Below, piece by piece: positions 1 through 8,327 of a stretch of 64,000 bases of DNA. Below the pieces are notes generated by a model. It had not been told where the DNA came from. It worked only from the letters and a program-made list of their open reading frames with translations, and did not search any database. This DNA comes from Evansella caseinilytica. GTDB taxonomy: Bacteria; Bacillota; Bacilli; Bacillales; Salisediminibacteriaceae. Made by a program: the position numbers and the translations under genes. The stretch is taken from contig NZ_FNPI01000002.1 in assembly GCF_900107275.1 (NCBI RefSeq), forward strand, positions 1 through 64,000, written 5' to 3'. Position 1 is the stretch's first letter; each line of letters begins with the position of its first letter.

Positions 1-384
1 CACTTCGCGAATATTATCCGGAAAGAATTTATTCCTAATTTACGGAAGGCGCTGGCGACTCACGAAGAGATGGAAGAGAATATTGACAACCAGATTCGCC
101 GGATCGTCAATGATGCGGAGGACCGCATCTGGGAGATAAGTGTAGAACCGGATGCCATATACAGCGATCCGAGAGGGCGTAGTATCGAGGATTTCAAAGA
201 TAAGTATTATCGATCTGGAAAGTACAGATGCTATGACGGAAAAATTTTTGAAGAATTATTGGAGCAGACCGATGAATTGTGGAGGAAGATGAACCAATTC
301 GCTTCGCTTGTAGAACAGATAGCGATTGAGTTCGAAAGCAGCGAACAGGAGATTGCCAATCAAATATACGGGAAGAGGAGATAG
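1..384 (+). CDS. Hypothetical small helical protein, 5' end outside window
   Basis: The reading frame is open from the first base, so the gene begins before the window; 127 residues are visible and an internal ATG lies at 70. The product is charged and mostly helical, with no signal peptide or membrane segment. Its C-terminal part holds a Trp (in DELWRKM) followed by an amphipathic helix, loosely like the WXG/ESAT-6-type and YwqH/YwqI-type small proteins that accompany type VII-secreted LXG toxins. That resemblance is only of helical pattern and size. The next gene starts 2 bases after the stop, and its ribosome binding site lies inside this gene, so the two are translationally coupled. I do not recognise the family. 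Confidence 0.55.
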   Translation, partial: HFANIIRKEFIPNLRKALATHEEMEENIDNQIRRIVNDAEDRIWEISVEPDAIYSDPRGRSIEDFKDKYYRSGKYRCYDGKIFEELLEQTDELWRKMNQFASLVEQIAIEFESSEQEIANQIYGKRR

Positions 385-385
385 T

Positions 386-715
386 GTGGCTAATTACTCT
401 AATGTCGGCCCGGCAATAGATGATCGTTTTCGGAAGTCGATGAACGTACATTCGCAAATGAATTCGATCATCGACTTGGCTGAAAAGCAAATAGCGGCGA
501 TCAGCAAGGAAATGAAAGCGGAGGATCAATACAACCAAGAGGTCGTCTTCCAAATGTATTTCATCGAAATCATGCTGCAATCGATGTACAACGATCTGTA
601 TCATCATTTAGACGGCAAGTATAAAGAGGCTGTCATGATGGGAATTTTCCGGCTGCGGCAAATGACCTTTAACGTTAACGAGCAATGGGAGGACTTGCGC
701 AGAACGTTTGACTAA
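386..715 (+). CDS. Hypothetical small helical protein
   Basis: This is about 109 residues if started at the GTG at 386. That start is preferred because AGAGGAG (374-380) lies 5-6 bases upstream and the frame directly follows the preceding stop; an ATG at 326 in the same frame would overlap the upstream gene by 59 bases. The protein is alpha-helical with no Cys, signal peptide or membrane segment, and ends with an amphipathic helix containing a Trp. Coupling to the upstream gene suggests the two products act together. Small coupled helical pairs of this kind occur beside type VII secretion LXG effectors, but no effector is visible here, so function is unassigned. Confidence 0.6.
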   Translation: MANYSNVGPAIDDRFRKSMNVHSQMNSIIDLAEKQIAAISKEMKAEDQYNQEVVFQMYFIEIMLQSMYNDLYHHLDGKYKEAVMMGIFRLRQMTFNVNEQWEDLRRTFD

Positions 716-755
716 TCACGTTTGGAAGGAAACTAACTACGATTCAGAATGACAG

Positions 756-788
756 GACCCAAACTCGTGAAAAATCTCGATTTGGGTC
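756..788 (+). terminator. Stem-loop after the two small genes
   Basis: An inverted repeat GACCCAAA ... TTTGGGTC with a 17-base loop lies 40 bases after the second small gene. No T-run follows, so it is a weak intrinsic-terminator candidate for either direction; the minus-strand yheC/D-type gene ends at 870. Confidence 0.45.
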
Positions 789-869
789 ATTAAGAAATGA
801 TTCCCGAGCCTGCACATAGGTTTGCGAATATATGATTTAAGGATGTTTTCTTTCCTTGTCACGGAAAAA

Positions 870-1898
870 TTAAACTCCTTGCTTTAGAAAAATGTTTACG
901 AGCTTCCGGATTCTTTTTTGCTGAATGATGTTTTCATCAAAGGACATCGGTTTGCTGTTAATATCGACAATCCATAGTTGCCTATTCCTATCCATCACCA
1001 TATCCATGGAAAACTCTCTTATATGAGGGTAGGAAGCATCAAGCAGCCTGCCGACATGCCTGCCGATGAAGGCAACGACTGCTTGCGGCGGTCTTAGAAG
1101 AGCGGCATTGGTGGAAGCAGCTTTTCCGCCATATTTGACATGGGTTGTAAACCCGCCGTGTGCGGCCAGACGGATGCCCGTTCCGATACATTGCCAATGC
1201 TTTTTTTCCTTCATCATCAATACGCGGAAATCGTACACGCCATCCGCTGTTTTCAATGAGCGGATGCCTTGTTGAATCAAAAGCGTCCGCTGCTTGATGA
1301 CCGGCTGCAGCAGGCATGACAATGCAGGGAAGGTGAGGGACGGGAACACCTTCCTCTGCGAGTGAAGCTGATAGCTTTTCCCCTTTCTTACGACTTTCCA
1401 TATTCCTCTGCCTTGAGCACCGTGAATATCCTTCAAAAAAACAACCGGATATTTTTTTAACCGGCGGCGGAGCTGTTCAAGGCTCCTTAGCTGCTCTGTT
1501 AATGGAGCATGAGCGGACAAAACGGCATCGTTTTTGAGAAGCGTTGCGATTGTCAGCTTATCGAAAAATGCTGTGTTGAAGCATGGAATATGTTGATCAT
1601 CGAGCCATTGAAAAAAACGTTTGCAGGCAAGCTTGTTTTCGCGAATTTTGAATGGGTAGCGATTATAGACAATGTCGGGTATCGGGCAAAACGCAGCGAC
1701 CCACCTCCTGTTTGGCGCGTCCCAATAGAAGCCTTTGCGATCCATTGGATTTTTGTCTAGGGGAAACACGTAACCTTTCCCGCCGCTGTTCGCAACGGCG
1801 GTAAGCAATTGTTCATAGTAGTTTGTTTCTCCGCAGAAACGCTTCCCGTTGGCCGGTGCCGTAACAATCATTATTTTCTTCCCATGCTGCTGAGTCAA
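870..1898 (-). CDS. YheC/YheD-type ATP-grasp protein, short paralogue
   Basis: About 342 residues, the fourth and last of a minus-strand run of four related genes. The family (YheC/D, 'endospore coat-associated') is ATP-grasp-like. Visible hallmarks are the NxxFFDKxxxxxxL segment before the ATP-grasp core, VVFLKDIHGAQGRGI (lysine and Gly-rich nucleotide loop), YDFRVLMM, TTHVKYGGK, and a C-terminal DINSKP replacing the usual E-x-N-x-KP metal-binding strand. It lacks the ~100-residue N-terminal extension of the YheD type. The TTG at 1898 is preferred because AAGGGGG sits six bases before it and abuts the ATG at 1904. Substrate unknown; by family expression is expected in the mother cell during sporulation. 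Confidence 0.8.
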   Translation of the reverse strand: MTQQHGKKIMIVTAPANGKRFCGETNYYEQLLTAVANSGGKGYVFPLDKNPMDRKGFYWDAPNRRWVAAFCPIPDIVYNRYPFKIRENKLACKRFFQWLDDQHIPCFNTAFFDKLTIATLLKNDAVLSAHAPLTEQLRSLEQLRRRLKKYPVVFLKDIHGAQGRGIWKVVRKGKSYQLHSQRKVFPSLTFPALSCLLQPVIKQRTLLIQQGIRSLKTADGVYDFRVLMMKEKKHWQCIGTGIRLAAHGGFTTHVKYGGKAASTNAALLRPPQAVVAFIGRHVGRLLDASYPHIREFSMDMVMDRNRQLWIVDINSKPMSFDENIIQQKRIRKLVNIFLKQGV

Positions 1899-1944
1899 TG
1901 GCATCCCCCTTCTGCGGATCTGTTATTTACATAGTAAACAACCG

Positions 1945-3333
1945 CTACAAGCCGGCCGTCAATAAATCACCGTCCCTTGCGGAATGATACAAGTAGCTTG
2001 CGTAATCCATCGGGAGCTTCATTGTCAATTGATCCTCCCGTTTCAGTTTCGGGTGGGAAAAAATCGTTCTACCGGGCTTGGAATTTGCCTCAAACATCCA
2101 AATCCGGTTTGCTTCGTCGATCCCCAGGTCAAAGCCGATTTCCCCCACATAGCCGGCCGTTGTCTCATCGATTGCTTTGCTGAGTGTCAGGCTTGCATTT
2201 TTTAAGTCCTCCAGCAAGCTTTTATTCAATCGCAAGTCCTCCAGGATTTCATGAATCGTTTTGATGTTGCCGCCGCTTTTTACATGCGTTGTCACGCTTC
2301 CAGGGCCGGCAATTTTGGCGGCGACGGCGCTCAATCGCCATTTCCCGTGCTCATCCTTGTTTGTGTGCACGCGAAAATCAATTGGTTTGTTTTGGTATTT
2401 CAATAACGAAATTCCTTGCTGAACGATGAGGTTTTGAAAACCTGCGGGAAATTGTCTTTTTAATAACCGGGTCAGGGAACCATACCTTCGTAATCGATTC
2501 CGTTTCTGATCACGAAACCGGCAGTAGAAGTAATTTTCGTTTTTTTCAAAAATGATCTGCTGTATGCCGAAGCCGAGGCTGCCGTTCTTCGGTTTTATAT
2601 ACACATGCTCATGCTCGTGAATAAAATCTTTTATTTCCGCCATTTCCGGATGAATGATCGTTTGCGGTAAAAAGTGGTTGACGTCGCTGATATTGGCCAG
2701 CTGTTGATAAATTAACGACTTATCGAAAAATCCGGGATTAAACCAAGGAATTTTATACTCTTCCTGCAACCGTTTTTTCACGCCGGAGTAGGTTGGATGA
2801 GCTTCCGTTTTACGATTAGGGAGGCGGTCATAAATCACGTTCGGCAGCGGTACGGTGATTTTTTCCCACCCTGATCCGGTGAAGGTGTAGCCGCAGATAC
2901 AACCTTCCTCCCACTGAATATGATGGGAGCCGAACAGAACCGCAAAGGTGCCGGCTGCTTTTGCAGCATGGATGTATTTGGCGAATAAGAAGGAACGTTC
3001 ACCCACGGGGCGAAGAATACTTCCGGTAAATCCAGCAGTGAATATTCCGATTAATGGACCGCCATACAGCTTGGCTGCGCCGTCGTATTCCATTTTCATG
3101 CTTACTGGAAACGGCAATGACAGGGCATTCCAGGCTGCGGAAGACAACTGGCATTGGTTTTCTCCCAAATCCTGCTTACAGGAAACCGTGCACTCGATTT
3201 CCGCGGTGCCGAATTGCACCGTTATCGAATCGCCAGCTTGGCGATGCCACTGTTTCATCAGCTGCTCTGGCGCAAACAGCTGATACTCATGATTTTTCGT
3301 TTTGTTTTCGTGTATCTCGATGATGTGAGCCAT
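1945..3333 (-). CDS. yheD: YheD-like endospore coat-associated ATP-grasp protein
   Basis: 462 residues from the ATG at 3333, chosen because GGAGGAG lies 7-8 bases upstream; longer in-frame starts have no such site. An N-terminal region of about 130 residues precedes the ATP-grasp core. The core shows NPGFFDKSLIYQQL, KPKNGSLGFGI, DFRVHTNKD, SVTTHVKSGG and, near the end, FEANSKPG with the Glu/Asn expected to bind metal-ATP. B. subtilis YheD (about 450 aa) is made under sigma-E and localises around the forespore, depending on coat morphogenetic proteins; its reaction is unknown. Choosing yheD between this gene and the similarly long one at 4.8-6.2 kb is a guess. Confidence 0.8.
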   Translation of the reverse strand: MAHIIEIHENKTKNHEYQLFAPEQLMKQWHRQAGDSITVQFGTAEIECTVSCKQDLGENQCQLSSAAWNALSLPFPVSMKMEYDGAAKLYGGPLIGIFTAGFTGSILRPVGERSFLFAKYIHAAKAAGTFAVLFGSHHIQWEEGCICGYTFTGSGWEKITVPLPNVIYDRLPNRKTEAHPTYSGVKKRLQEEYKIPWFNPGFFDKSLIYQQLANISDVNHFLPQTIIHPEMAEIKDFIHEHEHVYIKPKNGSLGFGIQQIIFEKNENYFYCRFRDQKRNRLRRYGSLTRLLKRQFPAGFQNLIVQQGISLLKYQNKPIDFRVHTNKDEHGKWRLSAVAAKIAGPGSVTTHVKSGGNIKTIHEILEDLRLNKSLLEDLKNASLTLSKAIDETTAGYVGEIGFDLGIDEANRIWMFEANSKPGRTIFSHPKLKREDQLTMKLPMDYASYLYHSARDGDLLTAGL

Positions 3334-3425
3334 ATTGTACACTCCTCCAGGGGATTGTAAAAATAAAGCAGCAGGCGTTTGAAATGCGTGCTCACTGCCG
3401 ACTTGAACAGAATGCGCCGGCTTCA

Positions 3426-3666
3426 CTCATTGTCTCTTTCTCCGCTGCTCGAGCCTGCCGCGCCTTGCCCTTCTTGCCGCTGTGATGTCCTCCTTTTTGA
3501 ACCCACATTTAACGAGGATGTTCAAAAAGTCCGGGAAACAGCGCCTGCGAATCTCCTCGTTGCGTCGCCTCACCGCTGCTCACGTACGTTTCCTTGTACG
3601 TTCCGCTGCTCGAGCCTGCCGCGCCTCGCCCTTCTTGCCGCTGATGTCCTCCTTTTGAACCCGCAT
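3426..3666 (+). repeat. 161-bp-type repeat: one partial and one near-complete copy
   Basis: The 3' half of a unit (about 3426-3510) is followed by a near-complete unit from GAGGATGTTC at about 3513. Both contain the GCCGCGCCT...CTTCTTGCCGCTG block and end in TCCTCCTTTTTGAAC or TCCTCCTTTTGAAC. They fill the gap between two yheC/D-type genes; the outer TTATAGAG of the second copy supplies the TAA stop (read on the minus strand) of the upstream gene at 3667. Confidence 0.8.
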
Positions 3667-4734
3667 TTATAGAGTGAGAGCACCTGCAGCCGGAATGCTG
3701 CTTTCAAAAATATTGATCATCTCCAGCGGACCGGAAAAGGCGATGGGTTGTTTCCTCAGTGAGGATGTTTCCAGTACAGTTTGGTAACCGGGCTTCGAAT
3801 TGACTTCCAAAAGCCAAACCTCACCTGTTTGGCAGAGACCGAAGTCGATGCCGATTTCAAACAGCGGCTGATGAAACTTTTCCAGCTGGGTGGGGATACC
3901 GGGGATGAGTTTATTCAATATTGCTTGTAGCCGGCGGGAAGCTTGCTTTTTAAAGGGAATGTTGGCTGCGATTTTTCCCCCGGCATGTAAATTGGAGACG
4001 ACGGTTCCTTTTTTACCCATTCTGAAGCCTTTCCCGACAATCCGCCAATCGGTGCGGCTTTTCTTTTGCATGATGACACGCAAATCAAACGGATAACCGT
4101 CGATTTGCAGCGGCAAAAATTTTTGCACTAAATACGGGGTGTCTCCGGTTATTTCTCGCACTGCTGTATACAGGCTGGTGCCGGTGGCGGCCTGATGGAA
4201 TGGAAATGGACTGTCCCCCCGGGATATCAACGATTTTTTTCCGGAAAGTTCAATAAAGTAAAGACCGTTGCCGCCGGAGCCGAAAATCGGTTTTACGACA
4301 ACCTTTCTGAATGTTTTTAAGTAAGCTTCCAGCGACTCCTTTGTTAATCGCTGCGTCGGCGGTAGATGTTTGCGAATTTCTGCGTTTTCGAATAGCCATG
4401 TATAGACAGTCCATTTATTAGGTAACCCTTTATTGAGAAAGATCGCTCTTTCTTTTAGCTGCTTCATATAATTTAAAATATATTTTCGAAAGCTCTGATT
4501 ATCCGGATAAAAGCAGCGGTCATAAATGTATTTGGGCAATGCGAAGGTGGACGGAATCCAGTTTTTTTCCTTGCTGGCATATTTTAAGCCGGTAACGATT
4601 CCCTTCGCCGCATGAAATGCAAACGGCGTAAACCGGAAAACCTGTATATTATTTTTCATGCAGATTTCAGCGATTTGATTGAGGTATTCACTTTCCTGTT
4701 CTGTGTTTAACTGAAGGATACCCAATGTATGCAT
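3667..4734 (-). CDS. yheC: YheC-like endospore coat-associated ATP-grasp protein
   Basis: 355 residues, close to B. subtilis YheC in length. The ATG at 4734 has AGAGGT seven to eight bases upstream. It lacks the long N-terminal domain of the 455-462-residue neighbours. ATP-grasp features: VVVKPIFGSGGNGLYFIEL (lysine and glycine-rich loop), FDLRVIMQKK, SNLHAGGKIAANI, and LEVNSKPGYQ at the C terminus with the conserved Glu/Asn. No signal peptide or membrane segment. It stands between two longer paralogues in a presumed co-transcribed sporulation cluster, but a repeat pair lies between it and the next gene and may end transcription. Confidence 0.82.
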   Translation of the reverse strand: MHTLGILQLNTEQESEYLNQIAEICMKNNIQVFRFTPFAFHAAKGIVTGLKYASKEKNWIPSTFALPKYIYDRCFYPDNQSFRKYILNYMKQLKERAIFLNKGLPNKWTVYTWLFENAEIRKHLPPTQRLTKESLEAYLKTFRKVVVKPIFGSGGNGLYFIELSGKKSLISRGDSPFPFHQAATGTSLYTAVREITGDTPYLVQKFLPLQIDGYPFDLRVIMQKKSRTDWRIVGKGFRMGKKGTVVSNLHAGGKIAANIPFKKQASRRLQAILNKLIPGIPTQLEKFHQPLFEIGIDFGLCQTGEVWLLEVNSKPGYQTVLETSSLRKQPIAFSGPLEMINIFESSIPAAGALTL

Positions 4735-4798
4735 CTATTCAACCTCTTCACCTAATGTTATTTGTTATTCAGTAAGCTTAAGTGTTTTTGAATATCCT

Positions 4799-6166
4799 CT
4801 ACACGGGGGGAAAGCCGGCCAGCGCTGCCGCAAACGGTAAAAGCAGCTTAATCGATGGAAAGGAATTATCTGAGAACTGGATCACTTCCCCTTTGGACGG
4901 TTTAATATTCACTTCAAGCATCCAGACATGTTCTGCCTGATCGATCATAAAGTCAAATCCGAGTTCACCGAACAAACCGCCGGCTTCGGTCTCCAGCACC
5001 TGAGCGCTGTGACACGCCAGCTCGTGCATGAATCGTTCGGTCTGGGCGGCTTTTTCCTCCGACAGGATTTCAGTTAATACAGCGTGGGCTTTTCGCTGAG
5101 TTCCTCCTTTTGCCAGATTGGAAACGACGGCATTTTTTTGACCGATTCTGGCAATCGCCGAGCACGATTTCCATAAGCCGTATTGATTTTTTATACACAG
5201 TATCCGAAAGTCAACGGGAGAGCCGTTCACTTCCTTCGTTTTAATCATCGGTTGCATAATATACTGTCGTTTTTTCATCCTTGTTGCAATGATTGTTAAT
5301 AATTCATCCCGGTTGCCGGCGAACTCCGTCCGGCCCCCTTCGTCATCAGGATAACCGATTTCATAGCCGTCCGGGGTTTGGGTAAGGCGGATAATCCCGG
5401 TTCCTTCTTTTCCTCGAAATGGTTTTAAGTAAATTTGCGGATATTGAGCAAGCATGTCAAATAAATCATTTTTTGAACCGAGAACGCGGGTATCAGGAAG
5501 ATATGGCTGAAGGGAAGGGTCGCGTGAAAACAGCAAGTGTGTTTCCCACTTATGCAAGAAACGATCGTTAAAATATGGTATACCTGCTTTTGTTAACCGC
5601 TGAAAAAATTGCCTGGCCTGCCGTGAACATTCCTGGTCCCGTCTGCCAATGCGGTTATAGACAACCTGCGGCAGCGGGTACAGCAGCTTCACCCAGCGAT
5701 GATGTTGATACTGATATCCTTCCACAAAGGTGCCATGCAGTTTTTTATAGGAAAATACGATAAACATGCAGTGCATAGCATGAGCGGTTTTGGCCATTTC
5801 TTCCATATAAGGTGTCAAAGGTCCGAACGGTGCTTCCATCTCCCCGGGAATGTCTCCGAGGACGGTGCCGATATATGGACCTAAATGAAACGTATTGGCC
5901 CCCGGATCGTATATACATTGAATATTTGCTTGTTTTAGTAAGCCCATCTCTTGAAAAAACCGCGGGTGCATTTCGATTGCTGATGAAGCGAGCCGATCCG
6001 ATACGATGATTTCCATCTCTTTTGATTTCATATGAAAGGTTAAAGTGGACTGCAGCTTATTATCGATTTTCCATAATGAAGCCATTTTATCCGGGATGAC
6101 GAGCTGGTTTGAAAGCAATGCTTCGTTTAAGGTAATCGTTGAGATATAAAAAATGGAGGAAAGCAT
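4799..6166 (-). CDS. YheC/YheD-type ATP-grasp protein, long paralogue
   Basis: 455 residues from the ATG at 6166, with GAGGGG 5-6 bases upstream (a GTG two codons earlier overlaps that site). An N-terminal domain of about 130 residues comes first. Then follow YFNDRFLHKWETHLLF, YLKPFRGKEGTGI (ATP-binding loop), DFRILCIKN, SNLAKGGTQRKA and LEVNIKPSKG (usual Asn-Ser-Lys changed to Asn-Ile-Lys). First gene of the four-gene minus-strand cluster, divergent from yheB, so the sporulation promoter of the cluster is expected in 6167-6340, though I could not identify it. Function is known only as coat-associated. Confidence 0.8.
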   Translation of the reverse strand: MLSSIFYISTITLNEALLSNQLVIPDKMASLWKIDNKLQSTLTFHMKSKEMEIIVSDRLASSAIEMHPRFFQEMGLLKQANIQCIYDPGANTFHLGPYIGTVLGDIPGEMEAPFGPLTPYMEEMAKTAHAMHCMFIVFSYKKLHGTFVEGYQYQHHRWVKLLYPLPQVVYNRIGRRDQECSRQARQFFQRLTKAGIPYFNDRFLHKWETHLLFSRDPSLQPYLPDTRVLGSKNDLFDMLAQYPQIYLKPFRGKEGTGIIRLTQTPDGYEIGYPDDEGGRTEFAGNRDELLTIIATRMKKRQYIMQPMIKTKEVNGSPVDFRILCIKNQYGLWKSCSAIARIGQKNAVVSNLAKGGTQRKAHAVLTEILSEEKAAQTERFMHELACHSAQVLETEAGGLFGELGFDFMIDQAEHVWMLEVNIKPSKGEVIQFSDNSFPSIKLLLPFAAALAGFPPV

Positions 6167-6195
6167 GAACACCCCTCATTTTCTCAAACTTAAAG

Positions 6196-6234
6196 TGTTT
6201 TGTTCCAAAAGATCGGTTTTTATCTTTTGAACAC
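6196..6234. repeat. Degenerate copy of the GTTCAAAAAGAT palindrome
   Basis: The sequence GTGTTTTGTTCCAAAAGAT-cggttttt-ATCTTTTGAACAC is a mutated copy of the dispersed palindrome described elsewhere. It lies in the divergent promoter region between the yheC/D-type cluster and yheB, unlike most other copies, which sit at gene 3' ends. Confidence 0.75.
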
Positions 6235-6342
6235 GCCGTTAAAGGACTTTTTTTGCAAGCTTTGTTGCTTCCGTTTTTCTAGTCGTATCTTATGAGAAAG
6301 TGCCGTGAGGTGTGCAAACGCACAGAAAAAAGGTGATGAAAC

Positions 6343-7485
6343 ATGGAGCTTCACGTATTGTGGTTTATATTGTTCATTGTCATTGGCGCCGTTGTAGGCG
6401 GAGGAACGAATTTGCTTGCGATTCGGATGTTGTTCCGGCCCCATCGGGCGTATGTCATCGGGTCGTGGCGAATTCCTTTCACACCCGGGCTTATCCCGAA
6501 GCGGCGGCTCGCCATCGCGGAGCAGTTGGGAAAAATGGTGGAAGAACATTTAATTACGCCGCAAGGGATCGCTGCGCGACTGTTCGAGCAATCATTTATT
6601 GAAGAAGGGAAGCAACGCTTTTACCAGATGCTGCAAACGTTTATGCAGCAGGAAATGACCATCCACGACCTCGTGCACGAACACGCCGAAGGCCGCTGGT
6701 CCACTGACACTGTCCGGCCAGCGTTCGAAGCTGCACTGAAAAACAAGCTGGTGTCATTGGTGGAGGAGAAGCAGCAGGAAACGTTTGACAGCTTGTTATT
6801 GGAGGACTGGAAGGAAAAGGCAGTGGAAAGTATCCCGGCATTATCTGTGAAGCTGTTAAGCAAAGCGGAAGATTATCTTCATTCACCGGAAGGACAGTTG
6901 CAAATGGATCAGATGATTGCCGGTTTTTTTGAGCAAAAAGGAAGCTTTGGGGGAATGATTGCGCGGATGTTTCAACGTGTTTCTCCTTCGGCAATCCTGA
7001 CGAAAGAACTGGTTCAAATGATTCGCGATCAGAACACCGGCCAGCTTTTGACATCTTGGCTGCAGAAGGAATGGCAGGTGCTGCTGGAGAAAACTCCGGA
7101 GCAATTGCTGTCAACAACGAACCTAGAAGAAAAGCTGGATCAACTTGTGACAGCCATTGCCGATGAAATTCCGGTGATCGGCGAATGGCATCAGCCGCTC
7201 AAGCACTGGGCGCCCCGATATGAGGAGGTAATAACGGAGAGCATTTTTCCGGCAGTTGTTCAGGTACTGGGGTTTATGGTGGAAAAGCATTTGAGCACGG
7301 CGATGAAAAAGATCGGGATAAAAACCATCGTCCGCGACCAGGTAAATGATTTTCCGCTTCAGCGTCTGGAGGAAATGCTGCTGTCGATAACCGGCCGCGA
7401 ACTGAGGATGATTGCTGTGCTTGGAGCTTTGATCGGAGCCGCCGCCGGGCTGATTCAGGCGCTGTTTCTTTTTGTCCTGCTGTGA
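6343..7485 (+). CDS. yheB: DUF445 family membrane-anchored protein YheB
   Basis: 380 residues. A hydrophobic N-terminal segment (residues about 4-22) with VGGGTNLLAIRMLFRPHRA, then IPFTPGLIPKRR, a long charged helical middle, and a C-terminal membrane segment (about 355-378, GALIGAAAGLIQALFLFVLL). This hairpin with both ends in the membrane is typical of DUF445/YheB. AAGGTGATG stands before the ATG. Function is unknown; position beside yheA and the yheC/D-type genes matches B. subtilis. It is transcribed away from the ATP-grasp cluster and followed by yheA after 190 bases. Confidence 0.92.
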   Translation: MELHVLWFILFIVIGAVVGGGTNLLAIRMLFRPHRAYVIGSWRIPFTPGLIPKRRLAIAEQLGKMVEEHLITPQGIAARLFEQSFIEEGKQRFYQMLQTFMQQEMTIHDLVHEHAEGRWSTDTVRPAFEAALKNKLVSLVEEKQQETFDSLLLEDWKEKAVESIPALSVKLLSKAEDYLHSPEGQLQMDQMIAGFFEQKGSFGGMIARMFQRVSPSAILTKELVQMIRDQNTGQLLTSWLQKEWQVLLEKTPEQLLSTTNLEEKLDQLVTAIADEIPVIGEWHQPLKHWAPRYEEVITESIFPAVVQVLGFMVEKHLSTAMKKIGIKTIVRDQVNDFPLQRLEEMLLSITGRELRMIAVLGALIGAAAGLIQALFLFVLL

Positions 7486-7675
7486 TTTGGAGTTGTCTCC
7501 GCTTTTTTGCCGGGATGCCGCCCGTGAAATACCATGAAGCCTCCCGCCACACAGATATGGGATGAATTTCACTGGGATTCATGTTATAGTCGATAAGGTA
7601 CAGTAAAAAGTACGTACCTTTCGTCGCGTGGCCAGATTCGAATGTGCGTACAAAACTAAGGAGGAATAAGCTTAC

Positions 7676-8017
7676 ATGAACAATCCTTACGATAAGGCAC
7701 ACGAACTTGCCAGTGTCTTAAAAGAAAGTGATGAGTATGCTGCGTTAAAAAAGCTGCACACAGAAGTAGAAAGTGACGAAGTGGCTAAGCGAATGTTGAA
7801 CAATTTCCGAAATGTGCAAATGGAGTTACAACAAAAGCAAATGCAAGGGGCGCAAATTACTGAAGAAGAGATTCAGCAGGCGCAAAGACAATTCGAGCTC
7901 GTTCAGCAGCATGAAACGATCTCCAAGCTGATGGAAGCCGAGCAGCGCATGAGTCAACTAATTAATGACTTGAATAAAGTGATTGTCGAACCTCTGGAAG
8001 AGCTTTACGGGGTGTAA
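7676..8017 (+). CDS. yheA: YlbF/YmcA family protein YheA
   Basis: 113 residues, all-helical and highly charged, with the pattern of the YlbF/YmcA (Com_YlbF) family: YDKAHELASVLKESDEY near the start and the IIVEPLEELYG-like end (KVIVEPLEELYGV). The start has AGGAGGAA ten or so bases upstream. YlbF and YmcA form a complex acting with RNase Y and in biofilm and competence control; YheA is a paralogue whose own role is not established. It follows yheB as in B. subtilis, and a strong intrinsic terminator closes the unit. Confidence 0.93.
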   Translation: MNNPYDKAHELASVLKESDEYAALKKLHTEVESDEVAKRMLNNFRNVQMELQQKQMQGAQITEEEIQQAQRQFELVQQHETISKLMEAEQRMSQLINDLNKVIVEPLEELYGV

Positions 8018-8037
8018 AAAAACATATTGGCAGTTAT

Positions 8038-8069
8038 GAAAAACGGGTGCATTGTGCAGCCGTTTTTTT
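8038..8069 (+). terminator. Intrinsic terminator after yheA
   Basis: The stem AACGGGTGCA ... TGCAGCCGTT, with one bulged base, is followed by seven T. It lies 20 bases past the yheA stop. The remaining ~250 bases up to the HAD phosphatase gene hold no gene that I can support. Confidence 0.85.
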
Positions 8070-8327
8070 GCAGCTGAAATTTTTTCCTAAGAGCGAGCAA
8101 TTCTGATAGGCGGAATATATCATATAAATCGACGGAGTTGGCTGAATCAATGCCGGGAAATCCATGTGAAACATACGGGGACCAAACTCCGGAAAAACCG
8201 CCCATTCCTTGAGCTTGCAGACCCTCTAATTTCCACGGTTTCCGCAGTCCCCGGTTCTAATCGGAAAAAATCGGACATATATGTATTATCAATAACAGGA
8301 AAGGAACCATGAAGGGGGAAGGCAGCT

